From Candidatus Omnitrophota bacterium (lineage in GTDB: Bacteria; Omnitrophota; Omnitrophia; Omnitrophales; Aquincolibacteriaceae), in NCBI GenBank assembly GCA_016196565.1, contig JACPXK010000021.1:1-64000 (forward strand): a stretch of DNA of 64,000 nt, written 5' to 3'. Each line of letters opens with the position of its first letter. The stretch's first letter is position 1. Shown in pieces: positions 57,101-64,000 of this stretch. Under the pieces are notes generated by a model, which was given only the letters and a program-made list of their open reading frames with translations, had not been told where the DNA came from and did no database searches. The translations under genes and the position numbers were made by a program.

Positions 57101-60100
57101 AGGAATATGTTTCAATTCTGGACTCAATAGACAAAGAAGACGTTTTGTTTTCCGGCGAGAAAGCAATCCGAAAGCTCAAAAATAAACGCCTCAAACAGTT
57201 AGAAAGAAAATACAAAAAATTGATAACTCAGATTAACGTTTATCAAAAACCTCTGAGCTCGGGGAGCCTCACCGCCCGGGTTTTTAAAGAATATCTCGAG
57301 TCTCTCGAAAACAATCATCAAAATGTCCGTATTCTTTTGGCGCTTTATTATGATTTCAACCAATCAAAAAACGGTATTGATTTCGACGAGCTTAGAGAAA
57401 TTCTGAAAAGAGCAGACGTGCCGGAAGAGACGGCAGGAAAACTGACGGAGATCAACCAGAAAGTCACGTCACTGGGCCAAACGCTTTTGAATAAAGAAAG
57501 CGAAATTGCCCGCTTAAGAGACCAAGTTTCTTACCGGGCCTCAATCCCGGAAGATTTGAAAGAAGAATTGCGCAAAAGCGAAGAAGAGCGTTCCCGTTTG
57601 ACGCGGGAATTGGAAAATCATCAAGAAGAGTTTAACCGTTTGCTCTTAGGGGACATTGCCGAATTGGCAAATGCGATTCGAGTTTTCGAAAGTAACCTTT
57701 ATTCCGAAATTTTTATCAAAGGCGGCGATCCCCAAAAAGAGCGAATTGTTAATCTAGAAATTTCAAAATCTTTGGAGGGCAAGGGAACTTCTTCATCTCT
57801 GGTCAAGGTTGCCGCGAGTCAACTTCTAGGAGAAATGAAAGCGGTGGGCGTTTTGGATACTCCGGATGCAGGAGATATGACCAAGCGATTACGCAAAAAT
57901 CCGCTCGCTTGGAATTTTTTGCGTCAAGCCATCGGGGAGGACTCAAAGTTGTCCAAGTCGTGGAGCCGGCTCCGCAGAAAATTTATAGGTATTGTCTCCG
58001 CCGTTATTTTCAGCGTTCTTTCTTCTCCAATTGGATTTTATTTTTGGAAATGGATTGCCGCGTTTTCTAAGTCCCAACCGAAACCGGCCGTGGTGGAAAT
58101 CGACAAAGGAAGAGGGGAAGATGAGTCCGAAAGGTTTATGGACCGGCGGGAAAATGAGAAACTCCGGGAGCCATTTGCGGGATCGATAGGTCAAACCGTG
58201 CGTCAAGTTTTTGCCAGTGTGCGGATGCCGGCCAAAGAAAGAGAGGAAGAAAGAAAAAAAGAAGAGGAAGAAGCGGAAATGAAAGCCGCGGCGGCCCGAA
58301 TCGAAACGCAGAAAAAAATAGCGGAAATGGAGGAGAAGGTTGATGCCATCGAACAAAACATTCAAAAAGAAACTCGCCAGGAACTCGCCGGCCAGTTAGA
58401 AGAAATTAAGAAAAGGGGAACGGAAAAAAAGGAGGAAGAGCCTAAAGCCGAGCTTCCTAAGACTTGGAACCAGGCTGCCTCCGCGAAGGAAACTAAGCCT
58501 TCAGAGAAAAAATCCGGACTTCCAACCAACCCTGCGGCTCAGGAACCAACGATCACTAAGAGAACAGTTACCACGATAGATAATTTAAATATCGATCAGC
58601 CGAATAACTGGGTGGCCGAAACGCTGGATTCTGATGGAGACAGCGGATATTTGGCGGTTGAAAATTATAAATTGATTAATCCGATTACGGGGGAATATTT
58701 ACCTTCAGAACAAAATTGGGTTGACTGGACACTCGAAAATCGCGGGGCGACGGGAGCCATCATTATCAACTCCCCGGGGCCTGAGGGTTTTCACGTGCCG
58801 ATGAGGCCGAGATTCGTCATTGTTGGGATCGAAACCGAGAAACCAAGCCAGGCAAAACTTGAACTTGATAAGAATTCATGGACTTGGCGCCTGAAAGGAG
58901 TCCCGGCCGGCAAAGTGAAACTTCATATCCGGAAAATGAAGCCGGGTGAAATGGGAGAAATGCCCGTCATGAAAATCGACGAAAAAGTTCAAAAGACTTG
59001 GGTTTCCAGTTTGCCGGAACCTTTGCAGAGAATCATTCAAAAAGCCAAAGGTTTGCCTCTTGAAGAGCGGGTCGAAATCAAAAATGAAATTATGGGGCTT
59101 ATTTATTACACTCAAAATCCATTGATTACTACGGAAGGGCCGCGCGAGGATTTCGTCAAAAGATTCTTCGCTTATTTTGCGGGACGATGCGGCGATATGA
59201 CGATGGCCAACGCCGCTTTAAATTCGGAATTGGGAATTCCGGGTTTTGTGCAAACCGGGCTCCTTGATCACGATGGTGACCGGACTTTTTATTCCAAGCA
59301 TCTTCATGCCTGGGTCTTGACGTCTTCGGGCATCGATGAATCCACGAGCTATGCCAAAGACCGCTCCAATTTGCACCGGCGCAATGTGACGATGAAGGAT
59401 TGGGAGGCCGAATTCGAATTCATTAAAGAAAGGGCAAAACGCATACGCGCTCAACTCGAAAATTTAGAAACAGCCATCAATTTGAAAAGACAAAGAAAAG
59501 ATATTCAGGAAACCGCAGAACGGGAGGCCGCAGACAAAAAACGAAAGGCCCTTCAAAATAAAATTAAACCCGACGAGACCCTTGTAGATTATTACGGCAG
59601 GTTAAAGAAAGGTTTTGAAGAGAAGAGAAATGAATTTGAAGCTTTGATGGCCAGCGACGAGCGGGCCGCCCGCGAGTTTATTGAAAATATTCGCCACCTT
59701 GATGATTTTAATTTACGGAATTTTATCGGAAACCCGGATGAAAAGGAAAACGATCCGGAAGTTTCGCAGGCGAATCTCATGGCCATGGGGGATTTTTTCT
59801 TTGCGGCGCTGGACCATATCGAGAGAAGCCATCCGAATCTCAAAAAACAGGTAAGAGAAGCCAAACAAAAGCTTTATGGGGAAATATACTTTTTCGCGGT
59901 CTCTCGTGATTGGAATTTGCAAGAACCTTTGCCTGATCCCGAGCGTCCTTTTTTCTCTTCCGATCCTACCCCGAATGATTATGGGCATGAGGCAATCGGA
60001 GGCGGTGCCTATTCCTATATGGACCCATTTACGGGTATCCATTTCCAATTATATGACAACACAACACTAGGAGATTATTCTCAAAGCCGTTACACGTCTA

Positions 60101-63100
60101 GAAGTCGTGGAGCCAATACAAAGGTTGAACGTTTTGAGGGAATCAGTTATCGAAACCCTGATACCGGGGAAAAAAAAGTCGTCTATGTGCCATTTCAATT
60201 TATATCCAAGGACACTTATCAAAAGATTTGGAACCCGCATCCTATTACACTTAATGGTGAGGGGTTGTACGTCGTGGAGTTTGAAAATCACACTTATGGT
60301 TTTATGGGGAATCTGGCTGAGAGGGCGGGAATTGTAGGTAAGACTTATACTCATATTGAGAAAGATATGAGGGGAAATCCTTATATTCGATTTCAACCGG
60401 ATGGAAGATGGAGTGCCGCGGTGCGGGACCACGAAGTCAGCCAGCAAATCGGCCCTATGGCTGCGGCGGGAACAAAAGGATTTTACGATCCGGCAGAAGA
60501 TTCGATGCCTGATCTAGCTTATGTCTCCCGCAATAGAATAAGCGCCAATGATCCTGATGGGCTGGAGAATCAGGTCATTATAAAAGTAAAGGGGAAAACA
60601 AAAGAAGAAACAGTTTACGATGCTCTTCATAGCGTAAAACTTCCACAAAAATTTCTCGAAGGCCGCGAATATATTGGATTTAAAAACGGAGAATTTTACG
60701 GGCCGATTGCCGAAAAAGTCGGGCTTGGCAAATCTCGTTATCCTCCCATTGAATTTCACGTAAGGCTGCTTTTAAATGGAGTTTATATTGTGCGTGTCTT
60801 TACCCAGCCCGAAGGCAGACAAAACCCTTACGAAGAAATTTTCCGCTCCAAATGGCCGCAGGATTATTTAGGGCATATTCAAGGCCGCTATGGAAGCGGG
60901 GGACATCCCGCAGCGATGCTGTACATTCCGGAATATCGTTTTGATGTTTGGTGGGACTATATTGACGAGCTTGCCGAAGGGGACCCCGATTTAGGCCATC
61001 CGGATTTGGCCGTGACAATGATGGAAGTAATGCTCAAAAATATGTATTTTTATCGTGAGGCCCGCTATTACAGTCCTTTGCAAACGGCTCATGTCTTGAT
61101 GAAGCATCCCGATCTGCTGCTTCGGGCGGTGCCGCGATTATCGCCCCGGGAACAATCCTGGCTGGTGGAATTTCTTCTGCACTCTGAGGCTGAATACTTG
61201 ATCGTTGATGTGCTGCGTATCATGAAAGAAATCGGACACGATAAGCCGCTTTATCCGGTCGATTGGCGAATGGTTCTGCAAAATTACGTACTCCATTTAA
61301 AAAGAAAACATCATTTAGACCCCGCAATTCTGGTGCCTCTCTATGATTTTTATATTCCTCCCTTTCTCGTAGCTCAAGCAGATCAAGAGACGGTCCAAAA
61401 ATTAAACAGCCTTATCGAAAGCCAGCTTGATCCCAAAGAGCGAGAGAATCTTGAAGCGTTCAAAAAAGACATGGAGCAGAACCGGCCTTATATCGAAGAA
61501 GTAAATCAGGATTATCCTCAAGCTCAAGCCCAAATGATTGTAAGGCCTCCTCTTAATCCGGCGGGGTTAAATGATGTCGTTGCCTGGCTGCGTGGAAAAA
61601 GCGGATTCTCCGGCCGTTATTTTGACGTTGAACTTTCGAGCCAAACAAGTTCTCGTCCCGTTTACCGCGCTATCAAAATTTTGCGAAGCAATTCGGAATT
61701 ATTTAAATTTTCGAAAACCTCAGTCCAGGAAAAACCCAAGGAAGAAAATTGGCAAAGAATTAACCAGGATTTGAGGACCCTGTTGAGGGATCATCCTCTA
61801 AAGGATGTCGTCATGCTTAATGATCTTTGGAAAGATTTTTGGACGGAATATAAAAACGACGGCCTGGCGATCCTGCTGACCCTTATTTTGATTTATTACC
61901 TTGCGGCTTATTTCTCCAATCGTTTGAGGGCCAAAGACAAAATTGTGGGCAAAAGCGCCCGCAAGATCATGGACAGTATTTTGCGAAAGAACCGGTGGCT
62001 TCGCGGCAGAAACGCCCAAGCCGCGCGTGAACTTTTAGAATTGATTATGCGGCCTTACGGAGAATTGCCTCCAGGGGAAATCGAAACTCTGAGGGCCTTT
62101 CGCGCCAGCCTTTCAGCCGAAGAGCAAGCTGTTTTTGATATTCTGTCCTCCGTTGCGGTCGAGCCTCCTGCCTTGGGACTGTTCAACATCTGGGAAAGAA
62201 TTATTCTTCTCCCTTTATTCACCGACAAAAAAGCGCAGCGGCAAAGGCAGGCCATGAACCGGGAACTTTTAGGGATTGTTTCTTCCTTTAAACACTCACC
62301 TTCACTTCGGGAGGTTTATCGCCGCTTAAGGACCATTTATGACAAATATTCTTTTCCGGAGTCTTCCGCCGGTCTTTCACAAATCAAAGCGGAAATTCCG
62401 GAATTCGAAGTCCAAATGGACAAGGTCCGGCGTGCTTTGCATGACACTTCCAGCGTTTTTATCGAACCCACGCGCCAGCTTTCGGCACGTCCCGACGGCA
62501 ATGCCTCAAAACGTCCTGGAATGGGCGATGAATTCTTGCAGCATCGGGATTATACGGCGGGCGACGATGTGCGCCACATCGACTGGAGAGTGTGGGCCCG
62601 TTCGGACCGGTATAACGTCAAAGAGCGAAGCGCTCAAAAAGCAAAATCAATGAGCATGTTGGTAGATCTCAGGAGCGCCTCAAATCCTTCGGCCGATGAA
62701 TGGGCGCGGGAGTTTGCTTTGTCTCTTGCGGTGGCGGATAAAAAGGGCCGTGTTTACGGAGAAAAAGGATATTCCATGCATCAATTGCTTTTTCTCATGC
62801 CGGACGGCCGCATCGAAATCGAAAAAATAAAAAGGAATCGAAGACAAGGTTTTGTGGACAGCGTTGCTCAAATCTTCCAGCGCCGTTATGAGGAAGCTAA
62901 AAATATCCATCTTCATGAAAGAAAAAATTATGGGCTGAGTTTTTATACGCCCGCAGAGAACACGAGGCATGCTCAGAGAAACGAAGCAGTTTTTGAAAGC
63001 AGAATTGAAATTCCGGAACAGATTACGAAATTGGTCGGGGAAGGGAAAATCGATTTCCGGCGGCTTTTCTTGGTTGGCATCCCTTCCAAGGAAAAAAATG

Positions 63101-64000
63101 TCTTTGCCGGGCTTTTTGCCCGTCATGGAGTCCGAAGTTATGAATGGAAGAAGAATGTGGCCGAGCCCGTGATGGCCGCATCTTCCCGCGCCGGCGCAAG
63201 GTCGGAGGCGCGCATGGACGATAAAATTTCTAAACGATTGGACGCGATCCTTGAAAAAACCAAGTCGGATGATTTGGATATTAGGCTCGAAGCGGTGCGA
63301 AGTCTCGGAAACGCTCAAATTTATAAAGATCAATACGGCGTGATCGATGCCAATGCGTTGGAAGCCTCACTTAACACCCTCTATGCGATAAGGGACGAAG
63401 ACCCCGATCCCTCCATTCGGTTCGTGGTTTGGGAAATTTTCGACCAGTGGGAAAAAGAAGGAGTGATTAACCGTACGGAGCAATCGGAGGATACTTGGGT
63501 TATTACTCCTAATTCAAAAATCGCTGCCGCCAATGTTCTGCCTCCTCAAGAAACCTCCAGCCGCGAGCTTCCTGCCCGCAGAACCATCGAACTTTCTCTG
63601 GACGGTCATTATGTCGTCCATCGAGGAGGTGTTAAATGGAATCAAGATAAAATTCTTATGGTCCCCGTTCCGGGCGATAAGGAAGTTAATATTCGAACTT
63701 ATAATAAAGAGTATTTGCTGAAGGAAAATCAGCAAATAAAAATTAAGTCCAAACAAGATTACCGATTTTGGGAGACGTTATGGGCCGCCTTGATCTATTT
63801 GCTGAGGGGACAATTCCGCTATTTTTGGGAAGAAATGGGATCCCTGGCCAATCGCGGATACCTTTATCAAATTTCGTTAGTGAGGACCCCTGGTTCCGGA
63901 TTAAAAATCCGGCTTCGTAATTTAGATTGGGCAGTTGCGTTTGAAATCGAAAACATACAGTCCCTCAGTGAAGAGCTTCATGAATTGCCTGATGAATCCC
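54064..64000 (+). CDS. Giant secreted multidomain protein with transglutaminase-like and DUF58 domains, 3'-truncated
   Basis: The frame stays open from ATG 54064 to the right edge (at least 3312 codons), checked at several in-frame landmarks. Order by residue: signal peptide (1-35), ChaN/TraB-like domain (about 78-500), RSEAR (622), alpha-helical region, RSEAR (990), long helices and coiled coil (about 1010-1290), membrane span (about 1306-1328), E/K-rich coiled coil (about 1380-1460), beta-rich part, transglutaminase-like domain (catalytic C1709, H1748, D1758), further beta-rich and helical parts, membrane span (about 2599-2624), DUF58 domain (about 2790-2950), RSEAR (3046) and HEAT-like helices. 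The combination transglutaminase plus membrane span plus DUF58 recalls bacterial operons in which these are separate genes. A role in the envelope is inferred. The start lacks a strong ribosome site; a second ATG is at 54079. Confidence 0.85.
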   Translation, partial: MIFSKMPRKNFHFSLKITSIFLSLTLIFSNSLSFAVPVKPASAVPSSLNEDFPGNLSSVRVPEDLGTIQESFRGNTDKVIVLIQDAHAVPDAQRNIQKLIAYFQTEYKVNLVGLEGAVSKLDPRIFKSFPDKEILKKTLDQYFERGELTGGTAAAILDESESVYQGIEDLALYEEGIRLYQEAMLDRDGAAKKIDRMKKVLNSEKEKIYSKKLLEIDRALEGFYENNGSFLEVLEKLAGVKRPAAGSELALILEESRRQGNDQDDYREVKRTAQEIKKHLPPSDIKMFHQKYQEFQTAQITPQAFALFLEELVGRHPEAGLRMTARLSRLVKNQKKLEAVRGTKLFDDFERYARSVEVSLIQTEEQKKLSEKSRQFRLLERLARLELSREDWNEIQPVILTEFRHHLAFYRNAEKRDHAIWQKFSSMLHEHNVKSAILVAGGFHGEGLTRRLKESQMSYLLLSPAIHVIPEKTAYRDQMKGEFSWKHYFKVEHGRISLYKAFVRATRDQLLKTASHGRTLKTWRDQIIMDLADEGKIEKAGEYTAFMDEVGRPSQNKIRDPGMQKIDRFLAGLRMLETKHELTTSNILKLFQTAPVSQGTIPTFAAGADDPGLLAKPQSLFRSEARVIKRIPERDADIKGLDIYPVYLTLRNELEAAGLQAGELKRVTTALERFISSQHPFTLRRGKPLLNLIRIFDPDLDGRISDFVLDSEGAYQMLGEAFNSRNFYDRDRLLELYFMRRLLEKQEEGQNRFEIKTGGIRIKSNQIGNAIPDAIVYDKTLDRDLIGEFRAVTGASGIKEIFHEKEDQLIQYIKFLLSTDTAEIYPQHVIGQRPVSGFLFVLGDKLLSGRGEEKWELEAEIRQKIKPLFRRARVQLAAQDIPILNSDLGPDDVFVEPVDQPVLYRRKASDKIMENEVALSRASWTKVDEILKRLMESPEFAKSAGPTSAEIFGYFGNQGGESPERMYDQYQALGPTRDARMEALRRLPQRSEARRKDKDSVTWLIRQMGQLEQEYVSILDSIDKEDVLFSGEKAIRKLKNKRLKQLERKYKKLITQINVYQKPLSSGSLTARVFKEYLESLENNHQNVRILLALYYDFNQSKNGIDFDELREILKRADVPEETAGKLTEINQKVTSLGQTLLNKESEIARLRDQVSYRASIPEDLKEELRKSEEERSRLTRELENHQEEFNRLLLGDIAELANAIRVFESNLYSEIFIKGGDPQKERIVNLEISKSLEGKGTSSSLVKVAASQLLGEMKAVGVLDTPDAGDMTKRLRKNPLAWNFLRQAIGEDSKLSKSWSRLRRKFIGIVSAVIFSVLSSPIGFYFWKWIAAFSKSQPKPAVVEIDKGRGEDESERFMDRRENEKLREPFAGSIGQTVRQVFASVRMPAKEREEERKKEEEEAEMKAAAARIETQKKIAEMEEKVDAIEQNIQKETRQELAGQLEEIKKRGTEKKEEEPKAELPKTWNQAASAKETKPSEKKSGLPTNPAAQEPTITKRTVTTIDNLNIDQPNNWVAETLDSDGDSGYLAVENYKLINPITGEYLPSEQNWVDWTLENRGATGAIIINSPGPEGFHVPMRPRFVIVGIETEKPSQAKLELDKNSWTWRLKGVPAGKVKLHIRKMKPGEMGEMPVMKIDEKVQKTWVSSLPEPLQRIIQKAKGLPLEERVEIKNEIMGLIYYTQNPLITTEGPREDFVKRFFAYFAGRCGDMTMANAALNSELGIPGFVQTGLLDHDGDRTFYSKHLHAWVLTSSGIDESTSYAKDRSNLHRRNVTMKDWEAEFEFIKERAKRIRAQLENLETAINLKRQRKDIQETAEREAADKKRKALQNKIKPDETLVDYYGRLKKGFEEKRNEFEALMASDERAAREFIENIRHLDDFNLRNFIGNPDEKENDPEVSQANLMAMGDFFFAALDHIERSHPNLKKQVREAKQKLYGEIYFFAVSRDWNLQEPLPDPERPFFSSDPTPNDYGHEAIGGGAYSYMDPFTGIHFQLYDNTTLGDYSQSRYTSRSRGANTKVERFEGISYRNPDTGEKKVVYVPFQFISKDTYQKIWNPHPITLNGEGLYVVEFENHTYGFMGNLAERAGIVGKTYTHIEKDMRGNPYIRFQPDGRWSAAVRDHEVSQQIGPMAAAGTKGFYDPAEDSMPDLAYVSRNRISANDPDGLENQVIIKVKGKTKEETVYDALHSVKLPQKFLEGREYIGFKNGEFYGPIAEKVGLGKSRYPPIEFHVRLLLNGVYIVRVFTQPEGRQNPYEEIFRSKWPQDYLGHIQGRYGSGGHPAAMLYIPEYRFDVWWDYIDELAEGDPDLGHPDLAVTMMEVMLKNMYFYREARYYSPLQTAHVLMKHPDLLLRAVPRLSPREQSWLVEFLLHSEAEYLIVDVLRIMKEIGHDKPLYPVDWRMVLQNYVLHLKRKHHLDPAILVPLYDFYIPPFLVAQADQETVQKLNSLIESQLDPKERENLEAFKKDMEQNRPYIEEVNQDYPQAQAQMIVRPPLNPAGLNDVVAWLRGKSGFSGRYFDVELSSQTSSRPVYRAIKILRSNSELFKFSKTSVQEKPKEENWQRINQDLRTLLRDHPLKDVVMLNDLWKDFWTEYKNDGLAILLTLILIYYLAAYFSNRLRAKDKIVGKSARKIMDSILRKNRWLRGRNAQAARELLELIMRPYGELPPGEIETLRAFRASLSAEEQAVFDILSSVAVEPPALGLFNIWERIILLPLFTDKKAQRQRQAMNRELLGIVSSFKHSPSLREVYRRLRTIYDKYSFPESSAGLSQIKAEIPEFEVQMDKVRRALHDTSSVFIEPTRQLSARPDGNASKRPGMGDEFLQHRDYTAGDDVRHIDWRVWARSDRYNVKERSAQKAKSMSMLVDLRSASNPSADEWAREFALSLAVADKKGRVYGEKGYSMHQLLFLMPDGRIEIEKIKRNRRQGFVDSVAQIFQRRYEEAKNIHLHERKNYGLSFYTPAENTRHAQRNEAVFESRIEIPEQITKLVGEGKIDFRRLFLVGIPSKEKNVFAGLFARHGVRSYEWKKNVAEPVMAASSRAGARSEARMDDKISKRLDAILEKTKSDDLDIRLEAVRSLGNAQIYKDQYGVIDANALEASLNTLYAIRDEDPDPSIRFVVWEIFDQWEKEGVINRTEQSEDTWVITPNSKIAAANVLPPQETSSRELPARRTIELSLDGHYVVHRGGVKWNQDKILMVPVPGDKEVNIRTYNKEYLLKENQQIKIKSKQDYRFWETLWAALIYLLRGQFRYFWEEMGSLANRGYLYQISLVRTPGSGLKIRLRNLDWAVAFEIENIQSLSEELHELPDES
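54295..55560 (+). other. ChaN/TraB-like N-terminal domain of giant protein 2
   Basis: IVLIQDAHAVPDAQRNI with an early His, NLVGLEGAVSKLD carrying a conserved Glu, and AILVAGGFHGEGL near the end resemble the Glu/His pattern of the ChaN-TraB-EreA superfamily. Similarity is by motif only; enzyme activity is not claimed. A REP-like palindrome interrupts it at 55006-55035. Confidence 0.4.
55006..55035. repeat. Translated REP-like palindrome inside giant gene 2
   Basis: CGTCATCCTGAGGC (55006-55019) and GCCTCAGAATGACG (55022-55035) pair at 13 of 14 positions around AG. The element is translated in frame. Its sequence resembles palindromic repeats that are usually intergenic in other bacteria. Confidence 0.7.
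55927..55941 (+). repeat. RSEAR motif in giant gene 2 (codons unlike giant gene 1)
   Basis: RSEAR is spelled CGG TCG GAG GCA AGG here. Further copies lie at 57031-57045 (CGC TCT GAA GCG CGG) and 63199-63213 (AGG TCG GAG GCG CGC, followed at once by a Met codon). The peptide is the same as in giant protein 1 with different codons. Confidence 0.75.
59120..59370 (+). other. Transglutaminase-like domain in giant protein 2
   Basis: FAGRCGDMTMANAALNSEL gives the nucleophile C1709 in the family pattern G-x-C-x-D. GIPGFVQTG matches the following strand, KHLHAWVLTS gives H1748 and GIDEST gives D1758. The core is compact but has the complete Cys-His-Asp triad. Bacterial members cross-link or hydrolyse protein amides. 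Confidence 0.75.
62420..62900 (+). other. DUF58 domain in giant protein 2
   Basis: GDEFLQHRDYTAGDDVRHID followed by W-x-V-W-A-R is the DUF58 signature, and SMLVDLRSASN supplies the vWA-like D-x-x-x-S element. DUF58 proteins normally pair with MoxR ATPases and transglutaminase-like membrane proteins (family knowledge). Confidence 0.85.

Overview
The window looks like a chromosome segment of an uncultured bacterium of the Omnitrophota (former OP3) type. This placement is an inference: two enormous, mostly lineage-specific reading frames, each sprinkled with RSEAR/RSEVR motifs, flank an ordinary Gram-negative-style set of housekeeping genes, and no rRNA gene is present to confirm it. GC content looks moderate (estimated by eye) and genes are tightly packed. 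LAYOUT. (1) 1-18510: one uninterrupted reading frame of at least 6169 codons, open at the left edge. It carries recognisable modules in series: a zincin-like HExxH domain, an FHA domain, a PP2C phosphatase-like domain, two GNAT acetyltransferase-like domains, a SAM methyltransferase-like domain, a macro-like domain, a serine/threonine kinase-like domain and several membrane segments. Modules are separated by 60-bp palindromic units (20 codons, eight copies) or solo RSE[AVITM]R motifs. Two antisense toxin-antitoxin cassettes of DUF433 / DUF5615 type lie inside it: one intact pair at 15513-16116 and one orphan antitoxin at 5023-5247. (2) 18511-18889: a complete single-tRNA transcription unit on the minus strand (promoter, tRNA with an 8-nt anticodon loop, terminator), a second minus-strand terminator and a decayed inverted tRNA fragment. 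(3) 18890-32139: guaB-like gene, guaA, dnaE, HU, cold-shock protein, rsmE, mtaB, cvpA, dnaG, rpoD and tRNA-Ile2. (4) 32202-38939: YheT-like hydrolase, an XRE/nucleotidyltransferase toxin-antitoxin-like pair, a small secreted protein, an operon of a CBS protein, a ThDP enzyme and an aldehyde dehydrogenase behind a structured leader, and a mazEF pair on the minus strand. (5) 39011-46885: DEAD-box helicase, response regulator, rfbC-like epimerase, CBS-GGDEF protein, acylphosphatase, metallophosphatase, ligA, xerD-type recombinase and a small secreted coiled-coil protein. (6) 46912-53911: tRNA-Glu and a compact purine operon purB-C-S-Q-L-F with two intergenic palindromes. (7) 54064-64000: a second giant gene, open at the right edge, with a signal peptide, a ChaN/TraB-like N-terminal domain, coiled coils, membrane segments, a transglutaminase-like domain, a DUF58 domain and HEAT-like repeats. 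MAIN POINT. In the duplicated DUF433 cassette the two minus-strand proteins differ at about 4 of 73 positions, while the giant-frame translations of the same DNA differ at about 28 of 72. Selection there has therefore acted on the antisense antitoxin, and the giant frame reads passively through it. Together with palindromic in-frame units whose stems differ by compensated base pairs, this suggests a giant gene assembled from exchangeable cassettes joined by mobile, translatable linker repeats. Purine synthesis genes (pur operon, guaA, guaB-like) and replication genes (dnaE, dnaG, ligA, xerD, HU) make the central block essential chromosome rather than a mobile island.
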